A DNA stretch of 64,000 nucleotides from Frigoribacterium sp. Leaf415 (GCF_001424645.1 NZ_LMQR01000001.1:1670149-1734148); one strand, 5' to 3'. Positions 34,672 through 43,175 are shown, counted from the stretch's first letter. Translations and numbers: made by a program. Notes: generated by a model from the sequence alone, not told the origin.

Positions 34672-34705
34672 AGGAGGCGCGGGGGAAACTTCCCCCGCGC
34701 CTCCT
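34672..34705. terminator. Perfect hairpin formed by two dispersed 10-mers
   Basis: AGGAGGCGCGGGGGAA (34672-34687) and TTCCCCCGCGCCTCCT (34690-34705) are perfectly complementary with a 2-nt centre. It lies between the small acidic gene (stop at 34743) and the thioredoxin-like gene on the minus strand, and so is a likely terminator for the former. Confidence 0.75.
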
Positions 34706-34742
34706 GCGGTCTCGTGCGTCGTCGCGGCCGGAGCCGCCGACG

Positions 34743-35027
34743 TCAGTTGTCGCGGTCGTCGTTGCGGTCTTCCGGGTCGTCGACGGGGTCGCTGTCCTTC
34801 GCGTCGAGCGCGTAGTGCACCTGGAGCTGCTCGCCGACCATCTTCGCCTCGGTGGCGGTGTAGACGATGCCGGTCTCCATGCCGTCGATCAGGACGAAGT
34901 CGGTGATCTGCTCGTCGTACGAACCGTCGGTGCTGATGCGGGTGTCGGTGGAGCCGTCGCTCGGACCGCCGTCGAAGAAGACGACGTACTCGGAACCCTC
35001 GGCCACGGTGGGCTTGCTGTCTGTCAT
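34743..35027 (-). CDS. Small acidic protein of unknown function
   Basis: A 94-residue soluble protein. The central part (about 10-75) looks like a compact alpha/beta unit: EYVVFFDGGPSDGSTDTRIS, EQITDFVLIDGMETGIVYTA and TEAKMVGEQLQVHYALDAKD. The end is an acidic tail (DPVDDPEDRNDDRDN). I do not recognise the family. The ATG at 35027 has TAGACC 7 nt upstream, close to the leaderless pattern seen elsewhere in the window, but with C in the last position. It stands alone on the minus strand, divergent from the MarR gene. Confidence 0.68.
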   Translation of the reverse strand: MTDSKPTVAEGSEYVVFFDGGPSDGSTDTRISTDGSYDEQITDFVLIDGMETGIVYTATEAKMVGEQLQVHYALDAKDSDPVDDPEDRNDDRDN

Positions 35028-35110
35028 GCCCACAGGTCTACCAGGAGGCGCGGAGTCGGCGCCCAGCTTCCCCTCGCATTCCCCCTCGCCTTTCCCCTTG
35101 CCCAAAAAAG

Positions 35111-35136
35111 ATAGCCAAGCTATATAGCTTGGCTAT
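35111..35136. promoter_or_regulatory. Perfect 26-bp palindrome: MarR operator
   Basis: ATAGCCAAGCTAT (35111-35123) is followed immediately by its exact reverse complement ATAGCTTGGCTAT (35124-35136). It is AT-rich in a GC-rich genome, ends 11 bp before the MarR start codon and overlaps the expected promoter. Size and place fit autorepression by the adjacent MarR protein. Confidence 0.88.
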
Positions 35137-35147
35137 ACACTGGGAGG

Positions 35148-35609
35148 ATGACTTCCCAGCCGACAGACATCTTGGAATCCCTCCTGACGTCGCCCCATCG
35201 CTTGACGCGCATCGCCGCGCAGGAGACCGGCCGCACCACCTCACCCGCCGTCTGGCGGACGCTCTCGATCCTGACGACCGACGGCGAGCTGCGCGTCGGC
35301 GACCTCGCCCGGGCCAGCCGCGTCTCACAGCCGACCATGACCAAGCTCGTGCGGGGGCTCGCCGACGACGAGCTGGTCGAGCGCATCCCCGACACCGACG
35401 ACTCCCGGGCCTGGTTGATCGCCATCACCGACAAGGGCACGGCGGCCCTCACCGAATGGCGGGGGCAACTCGCCGACTCGCTCGGCGGCCTGTTCGCAGA
35501 TCTCGACGACGACGAATGGGCCGTGCTCGAGCACGCGACCCGCCTGCTGGCCTCGCGGGTCGGCACCCGTGCCGACGACCGCGCCGACACCGAGGCGGTG
35601 TTCGCGTGA
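35148..35609 (+). CDS. MarR-family transcriptional repressor
   Basis: A 153-residue winged-helix regulator. Residues about 30-100 form the domain: TSPAVWRTLSILTTDGELRV, GDLARASRVSQPTMTKLVRG as the recognition helix, then LADDELVERIPDTDDSRAWL as the wing with the typical D-R pair. N- and C-terminal helices dimerise. A GGGAGG site precedes the ATG. It overlaps the MFS transporter gene by GTGA and has a perfect palindrome over its promoter. The simplest model is a drug-responsive repressor controlling itself and the exporter. Confidence 0.94.
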   Translation: MTSQPTDILESLLTSPHRLTRIAAQETGRTTSPAVWRTLSILTTDGELRVGDLARASRVSQPTMTKLVRGLADDELVERIPDTDDSRAWLIAITDKGTAALTEWRGQLADSLGGLFADLDDDEWAVLEHATRLLASRVGTRADDRADTEAVFA

Positions 35610-36865
35610 GCGCGCCTACCCCTGCCTCGGCCCGCACCACGCACGAACCGAAGCCGAGCATCCTGAAGCAGCCGACCGCCGTGTGGGCCATCGCCTTCGC
35701 CTGCGTCGTCGCCTTCATGGGAATCGGCCTCGTCGACCCGATCCTCCCCGCGATCGCGGAGTCGCTGAAGGCCAGCCCGACACAGACCGAGCTGCTCTTC
35801 ACCAGCTACCTCGCCGTCACGGGCGTCGCGATGTTCTTCACCAGCTGGGTGTCGAGCCGACTCGGCGCCAAGCGCACCCTGCTGATCGGGCTCGCCCTGA
35901 TCGTCGTCTTCGCTCTGCTCGCCGCCACCAGCGGCGACGTCTGGTCGATCATCGGCTTCCGCGCCGGGTGGGGGCTCGGCAACGCCCTGTTCATCTCGAC
36001 CGCGCTCGCGACCATCGTCGGGGCGGCGTCCGGCGGCACGGCATCGGCGATCATCCTCTACGAGGCGGCGCTCGGCCTCGGCATCGCCATCGGCCCGCTG
36101 ATCGGCGGCCTGCTCGGCTCGGTCAGCTGGCGCGGCCCGTTCTTCGGCGTCACCACGCTGATGGCGATCGCCTTCATCGCGATCGTGCTCTTCCTGAAGG
36201 GCGGCGCAACGGAGAAACCCACGCCGACGGCGCTCTCGGCACCGTTCCGCGCCTTGGGCAACCCAGCGCTCGGCGCCCTCGCCGCGACCGCACTCTTCTA
36301 CAACATCGGCTTCTTCGTCCTGCTCGCCTACACGCCGTACCCGCTCGGCTTCGGAGCACTCGGCATCGGGTTCACGTTCTTCGGCTGGGGCGTCGGCCTC
36401 GCGATCACCTCGGTCTGGGTCGCCCCGCTGCTGACCGCACGCCTGCGCCGGACGACCGTCCTGCGCATCGCCCTTCCCCTGCTCGCGCTCGACCTCGTCG
36501 CCGCCGCGATCGTCGTCGCGACGCCGGCCGCCCTCGTGGTCTGCGTCGTCGTCGGCGGCCTCGTGCTCGGCGTGCTCAACACCGTGCTGACCGAGTCCGT
36601 CATGGAGGCCACCGACCTGCCCCGCTCGGTCGCGTCCAGCGCCTACTCGGGCGTGCGCTTCCTCGGCGGAGCCGTCGCCCCGCCCGTCGCGACCCTGCTC
36701 GCCGACACGATCGCCCCGAGCGCCGCCTACGTGTTCGCCGCCGCGAGCGTCGCCGTCGCCTTCGTCGTCGTGGTGGCCGCGCGCGGGGCCCTGCGCCGGG
36801 TCGACGACGGCCCCGAACCGGCTCGCGTCGAAGCGGAGGCCATCGGAGCCGGCGAGGCGATCTGA
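35606..36865 (+). CDS. MFS drug efflux transporter
   Basis: A 419-residue, 12-helix major facilitator. The first helix region reads AIAFACVVAFMGIGLVDPIL, and the MFS motif A is between helices 2 and 3 as VSSRLGAKRTLLIGLALIVV. Motif C-like Gly/Pro-rich sequence (AALGLGIAIGPLIGGLLGSV) in helix 5 marks an antiporter, that is, a drug/proton exporter. The GTG start overlaps the MarR stop. An inverted pair of the dispersed 10-mer follows the stop as a hairpin. The substrate is unknown. Confidence 0.93.
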   Translation: MSAPTPASARTTHEPKPSILKQPTAVWAIAFACVVAFMGIGLVDPILPAIAESLKASPTQTELLFTSYLAVTGVAMFFTSWVSSRLGAKRTLLIGLALIVVFALLAATSGDVWSIIGFRAGWGLGNALFISTALATIVGAASGGTASAIILYEAALGLGIAIGPLIGGLLGSVSWRGPFFGVTTLMAIAFIAIVLFLKGGATEKPTPTALSAPFRALGNPALGALAATALFYNIGFFVLLAYTPYPLGFGALGIGFTFFGWGVGLAITSVWVAPLLTARLRRTTVLRIALPLLALDLVAAAIVVATPAALVVCVVVGGLVLGVLNTVLTESVMEATDLPRSVASSAYSGVRFLGGAVAPPVATLLADTIAPSAAYVFAAASVAVAFVVVVAARGALRRVDDGPEPARVEAEAIGAGEAI

Positions 36866-36873
36866 CCGACCCG

Positions 36874-36914
36874 CACCGCGCCTCCTGCACGGGTCCGGGG
36901 CAGGAGGCGCGGTG
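36874..36914. terminator. Hairpin of two dispersed 10-mers after the MFS gene
   Basis: CACCGCGCCTCCTGC (36874-36888) and GCAGGAGGCGCGGTG (36900-36914) are perfect 15-bp arms with an 11-nt loop, starting 9 nt after the stop. No T tract follows. Confidence 0.8.
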
Positions 36915-36931
36915 CCGGAAGGGCACCGGAC

Positions 36932-36937
36932 TAGACT
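36932..36937 (+). promoter_or_regulatory. -10 of a leaderless orn transcript
   Basis: TAGACT with 6 nt to the ATG at 36944 and no Shine-Dalgarno. The sequence is almost the same as the ettA -10 context (TAGACTCGC). Confidence 0.55.
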
Positions 36938-36943
36938 CGCGGA

Positions 36944-37564
36944 ATGGCTACGAGCAACGACCGACTGGTCTGGATCGACTGCGAGATGACCGGGCTCGAC
37001 CTCTCGGTCGACGAACTGGTCGAGGTGGCCGTGGTGGTCACGGACTTCGACCTGAAGCCCGTGCACCCGGGCTTCACCATCGTCATCAAACCCGACCAGT
37101 CCGCCCTCGACAACATGGGCGAGTTCGTCACCGAGATGCACCGCTCGTCAGGCCTCATCGACGAGATCCCCGACGGCGTGAGCCTCGCCGAGGCCGAGTT
37201 CGAGGTGCTGGAGTACATCCTCAAGTACGTCCCCACCGAGCAGCACGCCCCCCTCGCCGGCAACACCATCGGCACCGACCGGGCCTTCCTCGCGAAGTAC
37301 ATGCCCCGCGTCGACGGCCACCTGCACTACCGCAGCGTCGACGTGTCGTCCATCAAAGAGCTCGCCCGCCGCTGGTTCCCCCGCGTGTACTTCAACGCCC
37401 CCCAGAAGCACGGCGGACACCGCGCCCTGGCCGACATCCTCGAATCCATCCGCGAACTCGAGTACTACCGTCGCGCCGGCTTCGTCGCCGACCCCGGCCC
37501 CACCACCGAGGACGTCCAGGCGATCTCGAAAGCCGTCGTGGACGAATGGGCCCCCCGGTTGTAG
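36944..37564 (+). CDS. orn: Oligoribonuclease
   Basis: A 206-residue DEDDh 3'-5' exoribonuclease that finishes RNA decay by hydrolysing short oligos, including pGpG. The acidic residues are in WIDCEMTGLDL (Asp, Glu), GNTIGTDRAFLAKYM (Asp) and GGHRALADILESIRELEYYR (His, Asp). The HRSSGLIDEIPDG stretch is also typical. The length is slightly above the E. coli enzyme because of a short C-terminal extension. It ends 40 nt before tRNA-His on the same strand. Confidence 0.96.
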   Translation: MATSNDRLVWIDCEMTGLDLSVDELVEVAVVVTDFDLKPVHPGFTIVIKPDQSALDNMGEFVTEMHRSSGLIDEIPDGVSLAEAEFEVLEYILKYVPTEQHAPLAGNTIGTDRAFLAKYMPRVDGHLHYRSVDVSSIKELARRWFPRVYFNAPQKHGGHRALADILESIRELEYYRRAGFVADPGPTTEDVQAISKAVVDEWAPRL

Positions 37565-37603
37565 TAGAGTCTTCTCGTTGCGATCGCCTCGGCGAGTGCA
37601 CAT

Positions 37604-37677
37604 GGTGGGTATAGCTCAGCTGGTAGAGCGCCTGGTTGTGGTCTAGGAGGCCGCGGGTTCAAGCCCCGTTACTCACC
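37604..37677 (+). tRNA. tRNA-His (anticodon GTG)
   Basis: The acceptor GTGGGTA pairs with TACTCAC, and the extra 5' G (-1) at 37604 faces C at 37677, as required for tRNA-His. The anticodon stem CCTGG/CTAGG carries the loop TTGTGGT, which gives GTG. The T arm has CGGGTTCAAGCCCCG. An intrinsic terminator follows within 10 nt. Confidence 0.96.
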
Positions 37678-37683
37678 CCGACG

Positions 37684-37716
37684 AAATCCCCTGCCCCTCG
37701 ATGGGCAGGGGATTTT
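37684..37716 (+). terminator. Intrinsic terminator of tRNA-His
   Basis: ATCCCCTGCCC and GGGCAGGGGAT flank CTCGAT, followed by a TTTTT run. This is the only textbook hairpin-plus-T-tract terminator I see in the window. Confidence 0.92.
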
Positions 37717-37773
37717 TCGTGCGCCGGCGCCTTCCGGTCGCGGGTCAGGACTTCGCGTCCTTCCGGGTCGAGT

Positions 37774-38781
37774 TCAGCGACCGAGGAAGATCGCTCGGGC
37801 AGGTGTGCGAGCGAGGACGAGTCCCAGCACGAGCGGGGCTCCGTAGGCCACCACGAAACTCCACTTCGACAGAGCCACCCCCGATTGCTCGAACAGGGCG
37901 AACACCAACGTGTGAGCCATGATGATCGGCAGCGACACCTGAGCGACCTCCGTGACGACACGGCGCGTCCACCGGGGCAGCCATCGCTCCGTGCCCTCGG
38001 CGACGAGGATCGCCCCGCACGAGATGGCCGACGCCATGAACACGCCCACCAGGGGCTGCCCCAAGACGCCGATCTTCATGTCGAGCGGAGCGAACACTCC
38101 GCGCCCGCCGAGCACCAGGGCAGGCACCAGCAGGACGGCTCCGACGACCAGCGGCTCGGTGATCCGTTCGCGCTGGCGCCGCAGCACCATGCCGACGCCG
38201 ATGAACACGAGAGCAGGCAGCGCCAGTCCCAACGACTGCGGCACGGCGCTCAGTCCGGCGGGGTCGGTCGCGGCCCAGGCCAGACCGAGACCGCCGACGA
38301 CCCACGGCAGGAAGGCGACCCGGTTCTGCAGGAAACGCATCAGGACGGCGGCCGAGAACAGGGCCGTGACGAACCAGAAGGTCGAGTACGGGCGCGCGAG
38401 GTGCGAACCGCCGAGGACCATCGCCCGCAGCAGCCCGTCGGTCACCATCCCCCCGCGCGTGAGCAGGAAGCCCTGCATGACGAGCGTCACGACGACGAGC
38501 CAGGCCAGGTACGGCACCAGCAGGGTCCGGGCGCGGTTCGCGAGCTCGCGGCTCGTCCGGCGGTCGGATTTCCAGAGATAGCCCGTGATGACGAAGAAGA
38601 CCGGCACGTGCCAGGTGTAGAACCACGGATGCGCCCAGGGCCGCTCACCCCAGTTGTGGGCCGCGACGATGGCGACGACGCCGACGACGCGGACCAGGTC
38701 GACGGCGACGCTGCGGGGTCCCGACCGGGTGTCACCGTTCTCGACGTGGTCGGACGTCGCCGGGATCTCAGGATGTGTCAT
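37774..38781 (-). CDS. Membrane acyltransferase (acyltransferase_3 family)
   Basis: A 335-residue integral membrane protein with about ten hydrophobic segments. The family signature is near the start: AVDLVRVVGVVAIVAAHNW, with His in the first helix, then WFYTWHVPVFFVITGYLW. The ATG at 38781 has a GGGAGG ribosome-binding site 3 nt upstream; the longer reading to 38850 is not supported. Relatives O-acetylate surface polysaccharides or lipids. It lacks the extra SGNH domain that the 40959 gene carries. It converges on tRNA-His. Confidence 0.88.
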   Translation of the reverse strand: MTHPEIPATSDHVENGDTRSGPRSVAVDLVRVVGVVAIVAAHNWGERPWAHPWFYTWHVPVFFVITGYLWKSDRRTSRELANRARTLLVPYLAWLVVVTLVMQGFLLTRGGMVTDGLLRAMVLGGSHLARPYSTFWFVTALFSAAVLMRFLQNRVAFLPWVVGGLGLAWAATDPAGLSAVPQSLGLALPALVFIGVGMVLRRQRERITEPLVVGAVLLVPALVLGGRGVFAPLDMKIGVLGQPLVGVFMASAISCGAILVAEGTERWLPRWTRRVVTEVAQVSLPIIMAHTLVFALFEQSGVALSKWSFVVAYGAPLVLGLVLARTPARAIFLGR

Positions 38782-38885
38782 GGCCTCCCGTTCCGCAGAA
38801 AGGTTAGCCGACCCCTCGCAGGGCTGGACGACGACCCGCCCGCGGAACACACCGCCCTCGCAGCCCCAGATGGCAGGCTCGCACC

Positions 38886-39278
38886 GTGGACCAGAGCGAC
38901 GAAGGACGGCCTGCCGACGGCCTCGACCCGGCGGACGTGAGCGCGGAGGCGTTCGACGCGATGGTGGTCGACCAACTCGACCTGCTGCCCGACGACATGG
39001 TCGACGGACTCGACAACATCGTGTTCGTCACGGAGGACCGCCCCGAGGACGGCACGCTCGACCTGCTCGGCCTCTACGACGGCGTCGCCCTCACCGAACG
39101 CGGCCAGTACGGTTTCGGCGAGCTACCCGACCGGGTCATCCTCTACCGCGAACCGCACCTCGCCGCCGTGGACGACCTCGACCAGCTCGCCGACGAGATC
39201 CACGTCACGCTCGTCCACGAGATCGCCCACTTCTACGGCATCGACGACGACCAACTGCACGAGCTCGGCTGGGCCTGA
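38886..39278 (+). CDS. Zincin-like metallopeptidase family protein
   Basis: A 130-residue protein of the small zincin-like family common in actinobacteria. The motif HEIAHFYGIDDDQLHELGW contains HEXXH with a third acidic or His ligand shortly after. The N-terminal half is acidic (DDMVDGLDNIVFVTEDRPED) and the middle has GLYDGVALTERGQYGFGELP. The GTG at 38886 is the first good start. There is no signal peptide. The role is uncharacterised; similar proteins are annotated as possible minimal proteases or neutral zinc metallopeptidases. Confidence 0.87.
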   Translation: MDQSDEGRPADGLDPADVSAEAFDAMVVDQLDLLPDDMVDGLDNIVFVTEDRPEDGTLDLLGLYDGVALTERGQYGFGELPDRVILYREPHLAAVDDLDQLADEIHVTLVHEIAHFYGIDDDQLHELGWA

Positions 39279-39290
39279 CGGAGGCCGCCG

Positions 39291-39383
39291 TCAGCCGATG
39301 ATCTGGTAGGTGAACCGGTAGGCGTCGGCCGGGAGGCCGTCCGCGAGGTCGCCGACCATCTCGACGTCGAAGGCGTCGGCGCG
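39291..39383 (-). pseudogene. Detached C-terminal coding remnant of the beta-helix gene
   Basis: Directly after the TGA at 39384-39386 the same frame stays open for 30 codons to another TGA at 39291-39293. It encodes RADAFDVEMVGDLADGLPAD and then AYRFTYQIIG. This looks like a natural protein end rather than random sequence, so the internal TGA is probably a recent nonsense change or a sequence error. Confidence 0.6.
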
Positions 39384-40916
39384 TCAGACGACGAAGAACT
39401 GGGCCGACGCCGCCGCGCTCGAGGCGGGGCAGATCGAGACCACCGGCGGCGTGGCGAAGGGCTTCGAATAGCGGACCCGCACCTGGGTGCCGGGACGACG
39501 GGCCCGACCGGAACCGAAGGCGACCGCTCCCCGCAGATCGGAACCCGACAGGGTCGGAGACGGTGCGTCGTCGCCGTTCCGCCCCATGGCCGACGCCACG
39601 GGCGACGGGCCGCCGAGGGCACCCAGCAACCGGCGCCCCACGGCGAGGTCGCCTCCCCAGGCCCAGAGCGGCCGAGCCGCGACCTCGCGTCGGTCGTCGA
39701 CGTCGACGGCCGATCCGGTGGCGGCGATGCGCGTCGTCGGATCGACCGCGAACCGCGAGCCGTACCCCTCGGCCAACTCGACCCCGGCTTTCGCGAACCG
39801 GCCGAGACGGGTGCCCACCAACGCGAAGTCGTCACCCTTGGTGAGCCGCACGAGCACGCTCGACGCTCCGACCTGGGCGGGGTCGGCCCCGAGCAGAGCG
39901 CCGCCGAGCAGCCGGATGCCGCCGTCGATGTCGACGCCCCGACGTCGTTTCTCGTCGTGCTCGATCAACGGCCCCGGCCCGCCGTAGATCGTCGGAGCGA
40001 CGAACTCGACCTGCCGGACGTTGCCGATGCGCACGGTCGCGTCGGTGCCCGAGCCCGCCCGCTGCAGCGTCTCGATGTGCGGGGCGATCAGCCGCACGAA
40101 CTCGACGAAGTACTCGGGGGTCGAACCCCAGGCGAGATCGAGAGCGACGTTCGCGCTGCCCTCGATGTGGAGGTTCACGCAGGTGAACGTGTTCGTGTTC
40201 GAGCCACCCGAGGCCGGCGAACGGACGACGACCGCGGCCGCGTCGGCCGACCCGCAGTTGTTGACGAAGAGGTCCGACCAGAGGTTGTTGTTGACCCGCT
40301 CGACGAGGAGGGCCGTCCCGGCCACGCCGGCCAACTGCACCCGGTCGAAGCGGGACTCGAACCCGTTCACGACCTGCACCAGGGGTGCCGTCGAGCCGTT
40401 GCCCTGCAAGGTCAGCCCCTCGAGGGTGACGCCGTTTCCGTCGACGACGAACATCGGCTTCGTCGAACGGGCGAGGTGCCGGATGTTCACACCACCGTCG
40501 GTGGAGGCCCCGTACCGACTGACATCGGCCCCCGTGCCCTGGATCGAGACCAACAGCGGCACCGTGACGGAGTCGACGACGTACGTGCCGGCCGGGACGA
40601 GCACACGCCCCCGGACCACCCTGGCCGCCTCGACGGCCCGGGCGAACGCAGCAGTGTCGTCGGTGAGACCGTCGCCGACCGCGCCGTGGTCACGGACGTC
40701 GACTCCCGTGCGATCGTCCGACGCCGCGACGCCCCCCGCCGGTGCCGCGCCGGACCCGTCGGCAGGAGGCGCGTCGGCGGAGGGCGCGTCGGCGGCGCGA
40801 GCGGGTCGGACGGCGGGAGCGACCGCCGCGGCACCGGCCGCCGCGATGCCCGCCGCGCCGACCAGCAGGAATCCGCGACGCGAACGGGCCGGAGTCTCGA
40901 CGAGAGGATCAGTCAT
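39384..40916 (-). CDS. Secreted right-handed beta-helix protein, probably truncated by TGA
   Basis: A 510-residue protein with a Tat-like signal (SRRGFLLVGAAGIAAAGAAA, then PARA) and an Ala/Asp/Pro-rich linker. After this comes the pectate-lyase/tail-spike start GVDVRDHGAVGDGLTDDTAAF and repeated helix-coil rungs (NGVTLEGLTLQGNGSTAPLV, GVAGTALLVERVNNNLWSDL). This architecture fits extracellular polysaccharide lyases or glycoside hydrolases. The frame continues for 30 sensible codons past the stop. The start at 40916 is chosen for the signal; the upstream ATG at 40958 would run through the divergent promoter. It lies beside an OafA-like acyltransferase, suggesting a surface-glycan theme. Confidence 0.85.
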   Translation of the reverse strand: MTDPLVETPARSRRGFLLVGAAGIAAAGAAAVAPAVRPARAADAPSADAPPADGSGAAPAGGVAASDDRTGVDVRDHGAVGDGLTDDTAAFARAVEAARVVRGRVLVPAGTYVVDSVTVPLLVSIQGTGADVSRYGASTDGGVNIRHLARSTKPMFVVDGNGVTLEGLTLQGNGSTAPLVQVVNGFESRFDRVQLAGVAGTALLVERVNNNLWSDLFVNNCGSADAAAVVVRSPASGGSNTNTFTCVNLHIEGSANVALDLAWGSTPEYFVEFVRLIAPHIETLQRAGSGTDATVRIGNVRQVEFVAPTIYGGPGPLIEHDEKRRRGVDIDGGIRLLGGALLGADPAQVGASSVLVRLTKGDDFALVGTRLGRFAKAGVELAEGYGSRFAVDPTTRIAATGSAVDVDDRREVAARPLWAWGGDLAVGRRLLGALGGPSPVASAMGRNGDDAPSPTLSGSDLRGAVAFGSGRARRPGTQVRVRYSKPFATPPVVSICPASSAAASAQFFVV

Positions 40917-40940
40917 GACGTCAGGGTACACGAGCATGGG

Positions 40941-40946
40941 TAATAT
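40941..40946 (+). promoter_or_regulatory. Putative -10 for the OafA-like gene
   Basis: TAATAT in an AT-rich patch between the divergent beta-helix and acyltransferase genes. It lies directly before the ATG at 40947 and 12 nt before the ATG at 40959. A transcript from it would exclude 40947, which is why I prefer 40959. Confidence 0.45.
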
Positions 40947-40958
40947 ATGCCTCACCAC

Positions 40959-43175
40959 ATGTCGTCAGAAGATCGGGTGCACACCATCGACAGAAACATC
41001 GCCCCTCGCCGTCCCCCCACCACCGCCTCCGTCGCACGCGGTCACCGTCTCGACATCCAGGCCCTCAGGGCCCTCGCCGTCACGATGGTCGTCGTCGAGC
41101 ACGTCACGGGTCGGCCCACCGGTGGATTCGTCGGGGTCGACGTGTTCTTCGTCGTGTCGGGGTTCCTCATCACCGGGCTCCTGCTCCGCGAGGCCGATCG
41201 TCACGGGCGGATCTCGATCGCGGCCTTCTGGCGACGACGCATCCGACGCATCGTGCCGGCGAGCGTCCTGGTCCTCGTCCTGGGCACGGCGGCCACCTGG
41301 CTCGTGATCGGCTCGTCACGCGGGACGTCGGCAGCGATCGACGCCCTCTGGTCCGTGGCGTCCCTCGCGAACTGGCACTTCGCGTCCACCGGCACCGACT
41401 ACTTCGCGTCCCAGGGCCCCGAGTCGCCGTTCCAGCACTACTGGTCCCTGGCCGTCGAAGAGCAGTTCTACCTGGTCTGGCCCCTCGTGGTCCTCGCTGC
41501 CGTCGCTCTCGCCCGGCGGCGGAACGAGACGGCCGTCCCGCGGGTCGCCCTCGGGTTCGTCCTGCTCCTGCTCGTGCTCGGATCGTTCGCGTGGGCCTGG
41601 CAGCAGTCCGTGACGTCGCCGACCGTGGCGTACTTCTCGAGCCTGACCCGCGCGTGGGAGCTCGCCCTCGGAGCGCTCCTCGCGACGGCTGCCCCCGCGA
41701 TGACCCGGCTTCCCGACGTCCTCCGTCCACCCCTCGCGTGGATCGGCCTGATCGGCGTCGGGGCCTCGGCCTGGGTCACGACGAGCACCGTCCCGTTCCC
41801 GGCTCCCGGCGCCCTCCTGCCCGTGGCGGCCACGCTGCTCGTCCTCGCCTCGGGAACGGGCTGCGTCGGGACGCCGTGGCTGGGGCCCCTCGTCAGCCGG
41901 CCGGTGTCGATCGTGGGCGACCTCTCGTACTCCGTCTACCTCTGGCACTTCGTCGTGCTCGTCATCGGCCGGTCCGTGCTGGGTGACGACCCGGCGGTGC
42001 TCTGGCCGACCGTCCTCGTGCTCACGATCGCCCTGTCCGCCGCGACGTACCACCTCGTCGAACGTCCGCTCCTCTCGTCGCCCCTCCTCGAGCCCGGCCC
42101 GCGCGCACGCCCCTGGCGACGGTGGCGGCAGGAGCACCGGTCGACCTACCGCCGCGGAGGGGTCGCCCTGCTCACGGGAGCCGCCCTGGCCGCGAGCGTG
42201 GTCGCCGTCCAGGCCGCCCGACCGGCGGCCGTTCCCCCCGTCGTCCCGGGCGCCTCGGCGGACGGGACCGTGGTCACCGACACGAGCGGTGGGTCCGCGG
42301 CTCCGGGCGACGACCAGGCCCTGGACGTGCCCGCCCTGAGCGAGTGGTCCGCCGAGATCACGCAGGCGCTCTCGGCCACCTCGTGGCCCGACCTCGACCC
42401 GAGCCTCGAGTCGGTCCTCGACGGGACGCGAACCGGCAGCCCGCATCTCGCCTGTGGCGACGCCGAGGCCCAGGGCCTCACACCCGACGACTGCACGTGG
42501 GCCTCCCCCACGGCGACCACCACGGTCGTGCTCGTCGGCGACTCGACGGCCATGCACCACCTCGACGCACTCATCCCCCTCGCCGAGTCCCCCGACGGCG
42601 GGTTCACGCTGATCAACCGGTCCAAGTTCGCGTGCCCGTTCGTCGACATCCGCGTCCAGAACGACGTCGCCGGCATCCTCGAGTCCTGTCGCGCGCACAA
42701 CGACGAGACCCTCGCCCTGATCGACGACACGCGCCCCGACGTCGTCCTCGTGACCAACTCCTACCAGACCCTCTCCGAGGACGGAGCGGGCACCATCACA
42801 CCCGACCGATGGTCCGAGGGGTTCGGCGCCCACGCTCGACGCGTGGCCGGCGCCGCCCGATCGGTCGTCGTCCTCACTCCCCCACCGGACGACGCCGACA
42901 TCGCGTCCTGCTCCCGGCGAGGCGGCAGCCCGGTCGACTGCATCTCGCGGACGTCCCGCACGTGGCTCGACCGGGCGGCGGCCGATCGCGAGGTCCTCGA
43001 CGAGGTCGGCGGGACGTTCGTCGACCTGCGGGTGCTGACCTGCGTGAGCGACCTCTGTCCGGCGTTCGTCGGCACCGTCCCCGTGAAAGAGGATCGCGTG
43101 CACCTCACGACGGCCTTCGCGCTCGCCGTCTCGCCCGTGCTGGGAGACCTGCTGCGGGTTCGGCAGGTGCTCTGA
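40959..43175 (+). CDS. OafA/YrhL-like O-acyltransferase with C-terminal SGNH domain
   Basis: A 738-residue membrane enzyme that should transfer acyl groups to surface glycans. The acyltransferase_3 domain (about 25-390) starts HRLDIQALRALAVTMVVVEH, followed by GGFVGVDVFFVVSGFLITGL, RRIRRIVPAS and HYWSLAVEEQFYLVWPLVV. The SGNH domain (about 510-738) has VVLVGDSTAMHHLDALIPLA for the nucleophile and EDRVHLTTAFA for the Asp/His end. The start is ambiguous (40947 or 40959) because a TAATAT hexamer touches the first ATG. The two-domain layout is standard for OafA-type proteins. Confidence 0.92.
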   Translation: MSSEDRVHTIDRNIAPRRPPTTASVARGHRLDIQALRALAVTMVVVEHVTGRPTGGFVGVDVFFVVSGFLITGLLLREADRHGRISIAAFWRRRIRRIVPASVLVLVLGTAATWLVIGSSRGTSAAIDALWSVASLANWHFASTGTDYFASQGPESPFQHYWSLAVEEQFYLVWPLVVLAAVALARRRNETAVPRVALGFVLLLLVLGSFAWAWQQSVTSPTVAYFSSLTRAWELALGALLATAAPAMTRLPDVLRPPLAWIGLIGVGASAWVTTSTVPFPAPGALLPVAATLLVLASGTGCVGTPWLGPLVSRPVSIVGDLSYSVYLWHFVVLVIGRSVLGDDPAVLWPTVLVLTIALSAATYHLVERPLLSSPLLEPGPRARPWRRWRQEHRSTYRRGGVALLTGAALAASVVAVQAARPAAVPPVVPGASADGTVVTDTSGGSAAPGDDQALDVPALSEWSAEITQALSATSWPDLDPSLESVLDGTRTGSPHLACGDAEAQGLTPDDCTWASPTATTTVVLVGDSTAMHHLDALIPLAESPDGGFTLINRSKFACPFVDIRVQNDVAGILESCRAHNDETLALIDDTRPDVVLVTNSYQTLSEDGAGTITPDRWSEGFGAHARRVAGAARSVVVLTPPPDDADIASCSRRGGSPVDCISRTSRTWLDRAAADREVLDEVGGTFVDLRVLTCVSDLCPAFVGTVPVKEDRVHLTTAFALAVSPVLGDLLRVRQVL

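Noticed and set aside
39291..39386. Selenocysteine or programmed readthrough at the internal TGA
   Set aside because: No SECIS-like hairpin is apparent after the TGA, and the family has no redox site there. A nonsense change or sequence error is simpler.
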